Assembly (NCBI GenBank): GCA_964511945.1
Contig: CAZEHO010000033.1
Span: 1-35,380 of the forward strand
DNA length: 35,380 nt
Direction of reading: 5' to 3'
Source of the DNA: CAZEHO01 sp964511945
GTDB lineage: Bacteria; Actinomycetota; Acidimicrobiia; Spongiisociales; UBA11373
In this document: piece after piece, positions 15,540 through 23,778 of the stretch
How positions within the stretch are numbered: the first letter of the stretch is position 1
How the letters are laid out: each line of letters opens with the position of its first letter
The notes under the pieces: model-generated
Databases searched by the model: none
Told to the model about the DNA's origin: nothing
What the model saw: only the letters and a program-made list of their open reading frames with translations
Position numbers and translations under genes: made by a program

Positions 15540-18500
15540 ATGCCGGCCTGTCCCACCTGCTCCACAGAGAATCCCGCAGGAAATCGCTTCTGCGGATCGT
15601 GCGGCTCACCGCTGGAGCAAACCTGCGCAGCCTGTGGGAATTCGATCCCTGCGGGCGACCGCTTCTGCGGCCAGTGCGGCACGGCGACGGGACAGACCGG
15701 CCCGGCCGCAGCCGAACCAGAGCCGGCACCGTCGGTCGTCGAGGGCGAACGGCGCCTGGTTTCGGTGCTCTTCGCCGATCTCACCGGATTCACACCGTTC
15801 TCGGAGAAACGTGACCCGGAGGAGGTTCGCGGATTCCTCACGAAGTACTTCGAGAGGTCACAGGCCGTCATCGAGTCGTTCGGGGGTGTCGTCGACAAGT
15901 TCATCGGCGATGCAGTCATGGCGGTGTGGGGAGCGAAGGCCGCTCACGAGGACGATGCCGAACGAGCGGTACGGGCCGGACTCGAACTGACCGATGCGGT
16001 CGCCCAACTCGGCGCCGAGAACGAGGTCTCCGAATTGGCGCTACGTGTCGGCATCCTCACCGGAGAGGCCTCCGTCGGTCCCGGCGGAAACGAGCAGGGC
16101 CTGGTCGTCGGCGACATGGTCAACACCGCCTCACGCCTTCAATCGATCGCCGAAGCAGGAACCGTCTTCGTCGGCGAGACAACCTTCCGAGCTGCACAGC
16201 AGTCGGTGGCGTTCACGCCGATCGGGGAACATCAGGTCAAGGGCAAGGAGATTCCGGTTGCCGCGTTCCGCGCGGACCGCATCATCTCCGAGGCCGCCGG
16301 ACGCGGACGTGCGAAGGGCCTCGAGCCGCCGTTCGTCGGACGGGTGGACGAACTCCGGCTCCTCAAGGATTCTTTCGCGACCGTCGGGCGGGAGCAGCGG
16401 GCCCGAATGGTCTCGATCGTCGGTCAAGCCGGGATCGGCAAGAGCCGCCTCATCTGGGAGTTCCGGAAGTACCTCGACGGGATCGTGGAAACGGTGTTCT
16501 GGCACGAGGGCCGCTCTCCGGCGTATGGCGATGGGGTGACTCTGTGGGCACTGGGCGAGATGATTCGCGGCCGGGCCGGAATCGCCGAAACCGACGACGC
16601 AACGCAGACGCGTGAGCTGCTCAGGGACACCGTCGCCCGCTGGTCGGCCGATCCGCAAGAGGCTGCCTGGCTCGAATCGAGGCTGGCCAGCCTCCTCGGA
16701 GTGGGCGCCGCTCCGGTCGGCGACCAGGCCGAGTTGTTTGCCGCGGTCCGCACCTTCTTCGAGCGGGTCTCCGGCGACGGCACCACGGTGCTGGTCTTCG
16801 AGGACCTGCACTGGGCAGACCCGGCACTACTCGATTTCGTCGATCAACTCCCGGACGGCTCCCGTGATCATCCGGTACTCATCGTCACCCTTGCCCGGCC
16901 AGACCTCTTGGAGCACCGGCCCGGCTGGGGGCAGGGACGCCACCGCTGCATCTCACTCCACCTGGGACCGCTGGCCGACGTCGACATGGGCGACCTTATC
17001 GACGGCATGGTGCCGGGCATTCCCTTGAATGTGCGCGAGTCCGTGATCGAAAGGACCGGCGGGATACCGCTCTACGCGGTGGAGATCGTCCGCATGCTGC
17101 TCGCGACCGGTGACGTCGTTGCCGAAGGCGATGGATTCGCCTTCGAAGGGCAGATCGGAGATCTCGCGGTTCCGGAGTCGCTGCAGGCGGTCATTGGAGC
17201 GCGCCTCGACCGGCTCGAATCCGAGGACCGGGCCCTGATTCAGGATTGCGCCATCCTCGGACACAGCTTCACCACCGACAGCCTGGCCCACATCACCGGG
17301 ATTCCCCTCGACGACCTCGAACCGCGTCTCGAAGCGCTGGTTCGGGCCGACCTCCTGGAACCGAACCGTGATCCGAGATCGCCCGAGCGCGGCCAGTACA
17401 TGTTCGTGCAGAGCCTCATCAGGGAGGTCGCCCACGGCCGGATCAGCCGCGAGGTCCGTCGCCGCCGCCACCTTGAAGTCGCCACCTTTCTCCAGACGCT
17501 GGGACCGGAATTGGCGCCCGTCGCAGCCTCCCACTTCATGGACGCCTACGACGCCGCATCCGGCCCGGAAGCCGAGGAGCTTCGTGGGCGGGCCCTCGAC
17601 GCCCTCCTCGTTGCATCCGACCGTGCCGCCGGCCTGCATTCGTACGACCAGGCCCTGGCCCTTGCCGAGCGAGCGCTCGGTGCCGCCGCCGAGGACGCGG
17701 AGCGGGCCCCGATCTGGGAACGGATTGCCCCCGCGGCAAGCTGGCTCGCCGATCGCGAGTCGGCCATCGAACACGCCGAACTCGCCATTGCCCACTATCG
17801 CGACACCGGAGACGATGCCGGCCTGAACCGGGCGATGTCGCTGCTCGGCCAGGTCCTCAACGACGGCAATCTCTCCGCCAGGGCGATCGACCTCCTTCAG
17901 GCGCATCTCGAAGGAAAGGACCTGACGTCCGATCCGCATCTCGCAACGGCGGCGGGCTCGCTGGCGCGAGCGATGCTGCTCGACGGACGGCCACCACAGC
18001 TGACCGCCGACACGGCCGAGGCGGCGCTGCCGGCCCTTGAAGCCTTTGAGCTCACTGAGGCATTGGCCAATGCATTGATCAGCCGTGGGACCGCGCTCAG
18101 CAACCTGGGCCGGCCACGCCAGGCGATGGCCCTCATCAGAGGCGGCCTCGAACTCGCCGACGGTGCCGGGCTGGCCGCGACCTCGATCCGCGGCCGGATC
18201 AACACCGCATACTCCGGCTGGGTAGAGAACCCCCAGATCGCGTTTCAGGCATCCGAGGAGGCATACGCCATTGCCAAACGGACCGGCCAACGGCAGATGC
18301 TGCTGTTTCTCAGCCCGCTCCTCGGGTTCTGGTATGCATATCGTGCCGACTTCGATCAATGCGAGGCGGTGGCGACGAGCCCCGAGATTGAAGACGCCCC
18401 CGACGACGCCCGCGGGCAACTGCTCGGAGTCCGCGCGCTTCGCGCCGGTCTGATGGGTGATGCCACCGCGGCAGCCGCATTGCGCGAACAGGCCGCCACT

Positions 18501-19004
18501 CTGACACAGAAGAGTGAGGATCTGCAGGTGCGAGAGGGGCACCGCAGGGTCGAACAGGCTCTGCAGGTGCTGCGGGGTGACCTGGAAAATGCATATGAGG
18601 CATCATTGCGCCTCTACCGGGAATCGTCGCTCACCCCGATGGCGCAGATACGCGCAGCGATGGACTCCGCAATGTGGATGGGCGACCGATCCCGCCTCCA
18701 AGAGATCCTCGACGCCCTCGAAGCCATCGGGGCGTCGACCCACGCCTACCGGCGCATGGTGGAGGCGATGCTGGGCGTCGTCACCGATCCATCGCCCGAA
18801 GCACTGGCCGGGGCAACGGCGTCGCTGGAGGAGTTCGACGATCGATCCGACCGTATTCAAGGAACCCAACTGGCAGGAGCCATCGCCGCCAATCTGCCCG
18901 AGGGCCCCCACCAGGAAACCTGGGACAACGAGTTCCGCGCTCGAGCCGACAAGTGGGGCATGCAGGGCATCCTCGATCTGTACCTGCGGGTGACGGACAG
19001 CTGA
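15540..19004 (+). CDS. Double zinc-ribbon / class III nucleotide cyclase / P-loop ATPase / helical-repeat protein
   Basis: The start ATG 15540 gives 1,154 residues beginning with two zinc ribbons (C4, C7, C18, C21 and C29, C32, C43, C46). A class III adenylate/guanylate cyclase domain follows (about 73-243): metal-binding D80 in LFADLTGF and D124 in KFIGDAVMAVWG, Lys120 at the purine-recognition position, and GDMVNTASRLQ with the transition-state Asn195 and Arg199. Next is FVGRVDELRLL and a STAND/AAA-like ATPase with Walker A GQAGIGKS (295-302) and a VLVFEDLHWADPALLD Walker B region. The C-terminal ~550 residues are helical, TPR-like. This architecture occurs in many soil actinobacteria and proteobacteria and is thought to couple ligand or protein sensing to cAMP synthesis. 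All key catalytic residues are present. It is cytoplasmic and monocistronic, converging on the URO-D-like gene. Confidence 0.85.
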   Translation: MPACPTCSTENPAGNRFCGSCGSPLEQTCAACGNSIPAGDRFCGQCGTATGQTGPAAAEPEPAPSVVEGERRLVSVLFADLTGFTPFSEKRDPEEVRGFLTKYFERSQAVIESFGGVVDKFIGDAVMAVWGAKAAHEDDAERAVRAGLELTDAVAQLGAENEVSELALRVGILTGEASVGPGGNEQGLVVGDMVNTASRLQSIAEAGTVFVGETTFRAAQQSVAFTPIGEHQVKGKEIPVAAFRADRIISEAAGRGRAKGLEPPFVGRVDELRLLKDSFATVGREQRARMVSIVGQAGIGKSRLIWEFRKYLDGIVETVFWHEGRSPAYGDGVTLWALGEMIRGRAGIAETDDATQTRELLRDTVARWSADPQEAAWLESRLASLLGVGAAPVGDQAELFAAVRTFFERVSGDGTTVLVFEDLHWADPALLDFVDQLPDGSRDHPVLIVTLARPDLLEHRPGWGQGRHRCISLHLGPLADVDMGDLIDGMVPGIPLNVRESVIERTGGIPLYAVEIVRMLLATGDVVAEGDGFAFEGQIGDLAVPESLQAVIGARLDRLESEDRALIQDCAILGHSFTTDSLAHITGIPLDDLEPRLEALVRADLLEPNRDPRSPERGQYMFVQSLIREVAHGRISREVRRRRHLEVATFLQTLGPELAPVAASHFMDAYDAASGPEAEELRGRALDALLVASDRAAGLHSYDQALALAERALGAAAEDAERAPIWERIAPAASWLADRESAIEHAELAIAHYRDTGDDAGLNRAMSLLGQVLNDGNLSARAIDLLQAHLEGKDLTSDPHLATAAGSLARAMLLDGRPPQLTADTAEAALPALEAFELTEALANALISRGTALSNLGRPRQAMALIRGGLELADGAGLAATSIRGRINTAYSGWVENPQIAFQASEEAYAIAKRTGQRQMLLFLSPLLGFWYAYRADFDQCEAVATSPEIEDAPDDARGQLLGVRALRAGLMGDATAAAALREQAATLTQKSEDLQVREGHRRVEQALQVLRGDLENAYEASLRLYRESSLTPMAQIRAAMDSAMWMGDRSRLQEILDALEAIGASTHAYRRMVEAMLGVVTDPSPEALAGATASLEEFDDRSDRIQGTQLAGAIAANLPEGPHQETWDNEFRARADKWGMQGILDLYLRVTDS

Positions 19005-19045
19005 TCCCGGCGGTCGCAGCTCGTTGGACTCCGGAGACCCGGCGG

Positions 19046-20197
19046 TCACCCCCCGATGGGATACGACCCGTACAGGCGAGCGGTCTCGAACAGTGCGATC
19101 ACATTCTCCGGGGCCACGTCGGCCTGCAGATGATTCGACGGGGCAAGGACGTAGCCCCCGCCCGGGGCCAGCTGCCCGATCCGCAGCTTTGCCTCTGCGA
19201 CGACATCGTCGACCGTGCCCGGCATTGCGTCGACGATGTCGATGGCGCCGAGGAACGAGATGCGATCGCCGTACTCACTCTTGATGGCCGGGAGATCCAT
19301 CGCCGGAAGGGGCTCGACCGGGTGGATGACGTCGATGCCGAGATCGACCAGCTCCGGGATCAAGCGCTCGATCATGCCGTCGCTGTGGAACATGATCTTC
19401 AGGTCGGGCCGGAAGTCTCGAATGGTTCGAACCAGGCGCTGCAGGGGCGGCTTGAAGTGCTCCCGGAACATCTTGGGCGACAGGATCAGGTTCTCGGTGC
19501 CGGCGTAATCGTCACCCGGCAACTCGACCATGTCGAAGTACTCGCCTCCGGCCTCCAGGTATCCACGAAGCAGGCCGGCGATGGTGTCGGTCACCCGGTC
19601 GATGAGCCGGGTGGCCATAGGATTGCCTCGCGCCAGATCGAGCAGGAGATTCTCCATCCCGCGAAGGTCACCTGCGGTCTGGAACACTCCGTGTGAGGTC
19701 ACCATCCGCCCGACGACGAAGTAGCCGGTGTCCTCCTTGAGGTGTCTGGCCCGCTCCCGCACCCCCGTGGTCCAGCGCGGATCGGATGGGTCCGGCCATG
19801 TCACCAGCCGGTCGACGTCGTCGGCGGTTCCTTCTCGCAGCATCCCCGGGCCTGGGTAGTAGTACGGGAACGCCTGAACCCAGGGCTGGCCGTATCCATC
19901 CCGGATGGTCTCGGGATCGTTTGGGTCGGGCACCGGACTGCTGGGTGATGCGCCCGGCCACACGTAGCGGGTATCCGTACCCAACGCATCGAGTACCCGG
20001 TCGTCCATGTACGAGATGTTGTGGCCCGACCGGAATGGAGCGACCGGTTCGCCGATTCCGAGCCGCTCGATCAACTCCAGATAGAGTTCGTCGACGAGTC
20101 CGTAGGGACCGCCCCACAGTGCGGTGGGAACCCGATCCGGTTCCTGATGGTTCAACGCGGTCAGCACCCGTTCCCGCGAGGTCATCTGTCCAGTCAT
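19046..20197 (-). CDS. Uroporphyrinogen decarboxylase-like (URO-D superfamily) protein
   Basis: The 383-residue protein begins MTGQMTSRERVLTALNHQEPDRVP, the standard opening of the URO-D/MtaA superfamily (quoted here in two parts: MTSRERVLTALNHQ, then EPDRVP). ATG 20197 is preceded by GAGGG at good spacing. The barrel continues with FDMVELPGDDYAGTENLILSP in two strands, KIMFHSDGMIERL (His271) and a late APSNHLQADV. True haem-pathway URO-D has Arg/Asp substrate residues at the N-terminus that are not seen, and the HxCG zinc ligand of MtaA/CmuA methyltransferases is HSDG here. It therefore belongs to the broad set of URO-D-like proteins with unassigned roles, often near catabolic genes. A link to O-demethylation or corrinoid chemistry is only a possibility; no corrinoid protein is nearby. 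Confidence 0.72.
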   Translation of the reverse strand: MTGQMTSRERVLTALNHQEPDRVPTALWGGPYGLVDELYLELIERLGIGEPVAPFRSGHNISYMDDRVLDALGTDTRYVWPGASPSSPVPDPNDPETIRDGYGQPWVQAFPYYYPGPGMLREGTADDVDRLVTWPDPSDPRWTTGVRERARHLKEDTGYFVVGRMVTSHGVFQTAGDLRGMENLLLDLARGNPMATRLIDRVTDTIAGLLRGYLEAGGEYFDMVELPGDDYAGTENLILSPKMFREHFKPPLQRLVRTIRDFRPDLKIMFHSDGMIERLIPELVDLGIDVIHPVEPLPAMDLPAIKSEYGDRISFLGAIDIVDAMPGTVDDVVAEAKLRIGQLAPGGGYVLAPSNHLQADVAPENVIALFETARLYGSYPIGG

Positions 20198-20216
20198 CTC
20201 GACCCTCTTCCCGTCC

Positions 20217-20260
20217 AGCCGGCTCCATGGAGCCTATTCGGGAACGAGAGGGAGCCGGCT
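20217..20260. repeat. 10-bp perfect inverted repeat upstream of URO-D-like gene
   Basis: AGCCGGCTCC at 20217-20226 and GGAGCCGGCT at 20251-20260 are exact inverted copies around a 24-bp centre. The left arm overlaps a 14-bp perfect palindrome GGCTCCATGGAGCC (20221-20234). It lies 20-63 bp upstream of the URO-D-like start codon (20197), a place suited to an operator or to a hairpin in the mRNA leader. No regulator gene is adjacent. Confidence 0.5.
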
Positions 20261-20385
20261 TCTTCACCGAGCGTGAAGCTCGCTGCATGGGCGAGGCATT
20301 CGTGAAGGACGTGGTTGATCTGGTGGGTTACGACGCGCTAGTCGACGCTGCTGTCACACACCGGCACCAACACCAGAACCATTGA
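20227..20385 (+). CDS. Weak small ORF, possible gene fragment
   Basis: ATG 20227 opens 52 codons that read in part FFTEREARCMGEAFVKDVVDL, quoted as FTEREARCMGEAF and VVDLVGYDALVDAAV. The helical pattern with a single Cys looks protein-like rather than random, and resembles C-terminal helices of some actinobacterial secreted proteins. The end is His/Gln-rich (THRHQHQNH) and there is no ribosome site (the ATG sits in a palindrome). It may be the remnant of a lost gene. No function can be given. Confidence 0.15.
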   Translation: MEPIREREGAGFFTEREARCMGEAFVKDVVDLVGYDALVDAAVTHRHQHQNH

Positions 20386-20414
20386 CGCGTAGCCAGGGCC
20401 AGGAAACCCTCCCG

Positions 20415-20487
20415 TGGGCCGGGTGGGAATCGAACCCTCAACCTTCGGGTCAAAAGCCGGAGCAGGGAGTCCGGTGAATGCCGGCCA
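20415..20487 (-). pseudogene. Degenerate tRNA-Lys(UUU)-like sequence
   Basis: Read on the - strand, 73 bases fold into most of a cloverleaf. The acceptor arms TGGCCGG and CCGGCCC pair at six of seven positions; the T arm is GAGGG-TTCGATT-CCCAC (one mismatch); the anticodon arm is TCCGG-CTTTTGA-CCCGA (one mismatch) with anticodon TTT; the variable loop is AGGTT; the discriminator is A. The D arm does not form, base 8 is C instead of T, and CCA is not encoded. The 3' half is much better preserved than the 5' half. This is what a decayed tRNA gene or an integration (att) remnant at a tRNA 3' end looks like. It is unlikely to be a working tRNA. Confidence 0.4.
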
Positions 20488-20644
20488 GATCAGGAACCTG
20501 CTCTCTCGTTGGGCGTCCGAGGCGACACATCCAGGCCGAGCCGCTGCCGTCGAGGCAGGTTGGGACATGTTCGTTTGACACCTGTTTGACCGCGCAGCAA
20601 CGGGGAGAATCCGCGATCCTGGCCGGATCTCAGCGCTTGAGTCC

Positions 20645-20687
20645 CCTAGTAGGGCAGGCAGACCGACGGGCTCTTGTCCAGCAGGTC
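20645..20687. repeat. 43-bp repeat, copy 2 (3' end of intact SDR)
   Basis: This is the intact-gene copy of the segment repeated after livF at 13926-13968, in the same orientation, 42 of 43 bases identical. It covers the last twelve codons and stop of the SDR gene. Confidence 0.75.
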
Positions 20688-21536
20688 CGGGTTGTTCCCC
20701 GCCTTGATATTCGCAAAGCGGGCATCGATGTACTTCCAGTGGTTCCCTATGTTCGGCGTCACGTAGAAGGTGCCGTTCTGAATCGCTTCCAGGGTCTTGG
20801 GAGTGATGACCTCAGGTTCGGTGCCTTCCTCGGTGAAGTGCTCGATCAAGGGTTCAACGAGGTCCCGGGGGCCGAAGACAGATTCATCCCAACCGGCCGG
20901 ATCGGTTTCGGTTGCGTTGAGCAGATCCACCAACTGGTAATAGATGCCGTTGTAGGTGTTCCCTGGTAGGACCGCGGTCACGCCGATGTGCGAGCCCTTG
21001 TACTCCAGGTCGTGATAGAGGCACTCCGCGAGAGCGAGGAGGCCCGCCTTGGCAACGAAGTAGGGAGCAGGGTCGCCGAGGCTCGGGATCAGCGAGAACG
21101 ACGAGCAGGTGAAGATGACGTGTGCCTCCTCCTGTTCCTCCAGGTAGGGAAGGAACGCCTTCAAGCCGTAGAACGGCCCGTTGAGGCTGACCGCCATGTT
21201 GAGGTGCCAGGAATCGAGGGTGATGTCCGATGCCCCCCAACCCCCTACCTCACCGAGCAGCGCCGCGTTGAAGTGAGCGATGTTGATCCCACCGAAACGC
21301 TCCGCCGCTTCAGCAGCAAGTTCCTTGTTGGCTTCGATGTCGGCGGCATCGCTGTTCACCGCGTGGAGCCGATCCCCGGCATCGAGTTCGGCCACAGCAG
21401 CGGCCAGAGAGTCATCGTTGATGTCAGAGATGACGACCTTCATTCCCGCGTCAAGAAACTCCCTGGCGTGGGCCAGACCGATACCGCTGGCGCCTCCTGT
21501 GATGACCGCAACCTTGTCCTTCGGATTCGAGATCAC
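20646..21536 (-). CDS. Short-chain dehydrogenase/reductase (SDR)
   Basis: GTG 21536 is preceded by AAGGGAG at seven bases, giving 296 residues starting MISNPKDKVAVITGGASGIG. The nucleotide-binding turn TGGASGIG is complete, with SDIND after strand 2 (an Asp favouring NAD). The usual NNAG is NAALLG. The active site is CSSFS with PYFVAK (Tyr and Lys of YxxxK). A longer than usual C-terminal region (EPLIEHFTEEG, FYVTPNIGNHWKYIDARF) ends in KSPSVCLPY. It is probably an alcohol/ketone or hydroxy-acid dehydrogenase. It is divergent from the AOR operon across a 273-bp AT-richer spacer, which suggests shared regulation. A 43-bp copy of its 3' end lies after livF. Confidence 0.85.
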   Translation of the reverse strand: MISNPKDKVAVITGGASGIGLAHAREFLDAGMKVVISDINDDSLAAAVAELDAGDRLHAVNSDAADIEANKELAAEAAERFGGINIAHFNAALLGEVGGWGASDITLDSWHLNMAVSLNGPFYGLKAFLPYLEEQEEAHVIFTCSSFSLIPSLGDPAPYFVAKAGLLALAECLYHDLEYKGSHIGVTAVLPGNTYNGIYYQLVDLLNATETDPAGWDESVFGPRDLVEPLIEHFTEEGTEPEVITPKTLEAIQNGTFYVTPNIGNHWKYIDARFANIKAGNNPDLLDKSPSVCLPY

Positions 21537-21809
21537 GACACAACTCCCTTGATCGACCCCGACGGTCAGCAGAACCGCCCACCAGCGAAGCAAGCTGATT
21601 CATGTTCAAACAATAGCGAATACGTCTGGTTCCTGCGTCTGATATCCTATTTCTACGGGATTCATACTGCACAGCCGGAACCGTGGTTCGCACGTCGGGA
21701 GCATAGAGGTGGTCGTATTCCAGGAAGCACCCGGGTCCACGATCACCCGATCGCGCTGCGACAATCGCCACAGACACCCATCGCTAGGCAATGACGGGGG
21801 AGGGCACTA
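21537..21809. promoter_or_regulatory. Divergent promoter region, SDR / AOR operon
   Basis: The 273-bp spacer is visibly AT-richer than its surroundings at about 21595-21670, as expected for a promoter pair. It has direct repeats CGTCTG at 21623-21628 and 21636-21641 (13-bp period) and GATTCAT at 21597-21603 and 21659-21665, which might be regulator sites. Ribosome sites are AAGGGAG for the SDR and GGGGGAGGG just before ATG 21810. Exact promoters cannot be fixed; CATACT at 21663-21668 is one -10 candidate for the AOR operon. Confidence 0.4.
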
Positions 21810-23762
21810 ATGCTGTACGGGTATGCGGGCAAGGTGCTGCATGTCGATCTGACGTCGGGAACCATCGACATCGAGCAGCCGGCTGAGGAGTTCTATCGCA
21901 CGTATGTGGGTGGCTCTGCGATGGGGCTGTATTACCTGTTCCGCAACACCCCGGTCGGGGCCGACCCGCTGGGTCCCGACAACACCCTGACGTACGCCCT
22001 GGCGGGGATCACGGGGGCGCCGATTGCGGGCCAGAGTCGGGCGACAGCGGTGGCGAAGTCTCCGGTCACCGGCGGTGCCGGTGACAGCCAGGCGGGTGGG
22101 TTCTGGCCGGCGGAGCTGAAGTTCGCCGGGTTCGATGGGATCGTGATCACCGGCCGGTCCCCGGAACCGGTGTACCTGTGGATCAAAGAGGGGAAGGCCG
22201 AGCTGCGCCCGGCGGGGCATCTGTGGGGCAAGACCACCCGGGAGGTCGACGCGCAGCTCAAGGAGGAACTTGGGGAGTCCCGGGCTGAGATCGCCCAGAT
22301 CGGCCCTGCCGGTGAGCGGCTGGTGCGGTTTGCGGCGGTGATGAACATGGCGAACCGGGCGCATGGCCGTACCGGGATGGGCGCGGTGATGGGATCGAAG
22401 AACCTCAGGGCGATTGCGGTGCGGGGCGGCAAGAAGAAGCTCCCGATGGCGGATCCTGAAGGCTTGCGGGCCTTCATGCAGGGATCACGGGCCGGATTGA
22501 CCGACAACCCGAATGTGGCGTCGCTGGCGCAGTACGGGACCCTCGACATCTTGGAGTTCCAGAACGAATCCGGTGGCCTGCCGACCCGCAACTACCGCTC
22601 CGGGTATTTCGGGGACAAGGCGGCGGCCATCTCGGGTGCGGCGCTGTTCGACACTTATCTGCGCGGCGCTGATGAGGGGACGCAGATGAAGACCGGCCGG
22701 GATACCTGTTATTCGTGTGCGGTGCGCTGCAAGCGGGTGGTGGAGGCCGAGTGGGAAGGCAACCCGATCGATCCGCTCTCGGGCGGGCAGGAGTACGAGA
22801 CCACCGCAACGTTCGGGTCGTACTGCGGGATCGACGACCACCACGCGATTGCCTATGCCAATCAGCTCTGCAACCAGTACGGAGTCGACACCATCGCTGC
22901 CGGGGCCACCATGGCGTTTGCCATCGACTGCTTCGAAGCCGGGATCATCGGGCCCGCCGACACCGGTGGCATCGAACTGGGCTGGGGCAACACCCCGGCC
23001 ATGCTGCAGCTGCTCGAGCAGACCCTAAAGCGTGAGGGGTTTGGTGACGTGTTGGCTGACGGCTCCGCGATGGCAGCGGAGCGGATCGGCCGGGGAGCAG
23101 TGGATCTGACGATCACGGTGAAGGGCTCTGAGCTCCCGGCACACATGCCCCACGTCAAACGGTCACTCGCCTTGATCTATGCGGTGAACCCGTTCGGGGC
23201 CGACCACCAATCCCACGAGCACGACCCCTCCTACGAACCAGAAACCTTCGAGACCTCCCCCGAGTATGTAAAACGCATGGGCGACCTCGGTCTCACCGAC
23301 CCCCAGGACCCCTGGAACCTCACCCCCGAAAAGGTCCGCTACTCACTCACCACCCAATACGTGTTCTCGGCGATGGACACCACCAACGTGTGCCAATTCG
23401 TCTACGGACCCGGCTGGGAACTGATGGGCACCGAAGAGCTCGCCGGGATCATCACCGCGGTGACCGGCATCGAGACCTCCATCGATGACGTCGTCACCAT
23501 GGGGAAGCGGCGGCTCAACATGCTGCGCGCCTTCAACGCCCGCGAAGGCCTCGACCGGGACCACGACACACTCCCCAACCGTCTCTTCGACGAACCGCTC
23601 GTCGGCGGCGTCACCGACGGAATGGCACTGGATCGCCCCGAGTTCGAAGCGGCCCTAGACGAGTACTACCGCCAAGCCGGCTGGACCCCCACCGGGACCC
23701 CAACCGCCGAAACCCTCACCGGCCTCGGCCTCGAATGGATCGCGGAGCAGATCGGCACCTGA
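21810..23762 (+). CDS. Aldehyde:ferredoxin oxidoreductase (tungsten/molybdopterin type)
   Basis: The 650-residue protein starts MLYGYAGKVLHVDLTSG, the standard AOR-family opening, with GGSAMGLYYL and SPVTGGAGDSQAGGFWP in domain 1 (bis-pterin binding). AHGRTGMGAVMGSKNLRAIAV follows in two parts. The [4Fe-4S] ligands are C300, C303 and C307 (CYSCAVRC) and C528 (TTNVCQF), with the family spacing. EYETTATFGSYC carries the conserved Glu (about 330) near the metal. Family members oxidise aldehydes to acids with ferredoxin, or in reverse reduce acids, and need tungsten or molybdenum with two molybdopterins. It is the first gene of an operon: the NTF2-like gene follows by 16 bp, then E1 and E2. A ferredoxin partner is not in the window. 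The substrate is inferred from context only: aldehydes or acids related to 2-oxoacids. Confidence 0.9.
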   Translation: MLYGYAGKVLHVDLTSGTIDIEQPAEEFYRTYVGGSAMGLYYLFRNTPVGADPLGPDNTLTYALAGITGAPIAGQSRATAVAKSPVTGGAGDSQAGGFWPAELKFAGFDGIVITGRSPEPVYLWIKEGKAELRPAGHLWGKTTREVDAQLKEELGESRAEIAQIGPAGERLVRFAAVMNMANRAHGRTGMGAVMGSKNLRAIAVRGGKKKLPMADPEGLRAFMQGSRAGLTDNPNVASLAQYGTLDILEFQNESGGLPTRNYRSGYFGDKAAAISGAALFDTYLRGADEGTQMKTGRDTCYSCAVRCKRVVEAEWEGNPIDPLSGGQEYETTATFGSYCGIDDHHAIAYANQLCNQYGVDTIAAGATMAFAIDCFEAGIIGPADTGGIELGWGNTPAMLQLLEQTLKREGFGDVLADGSAMAAERIGRGAVDLTITVKGSELPAHMPHVKRSLALIYAVNPFGADHQSHEHDPSYEPETFETSPEYVKRMGDLGLTDPQDPWNLTPEKVRYSLTTQYVFSAMDTTNVCQFVYGPGWELMGTEELAGIITAVTGIETSIDDVVTMGKRRLNMLRAFNAREGLDRDHDTLPNRLFDEPLVGGVTDGMALDRPEFEAALDEYYRQAGWTPTGTPTAETLTGLGLEWIAEQIGT

Positions 23763-23778
23763 CCACAAGGAGACCACC

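Larger units (their letters stand above)
20198..20645. other. 448-bp region without a convincing gene
   Basis: Between two - strand genes. It contains a 10-bp inverted repeat near the URO-D-like start (20217-20260), a weak 52-codon + strand frame (20227-20385), a degenerate tRNA-like sequence on the - strand (20415-20487), and a stretch (20488-20645) in which only TTTGAC-containing short direct repeats (around 20575 and 20585) were noticed. Both ends and the adjacent SDR tail show signs of past rearrangement. Confidence 0.5.

Noticed and set aside
16953..18542. Long - strand open frame opposite the cyclase C-terminal region
   Set aside because: Antisense shadow; the + strand frame is continuous from the ATPase domain into helical repeats.
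19046..20197. hemE (haem-pathway uroporphyrinogen decarboxylase)
   Set aside because: The overall superfamily matches, but the characteristic hemE substrate residues are not seen and no other haem genes are nearby.
20415..20487. Functional tRNA-Lys
   Set aside because: No D arm, C at position 8 and mismatches in two stems make a working tRNA unlikely.
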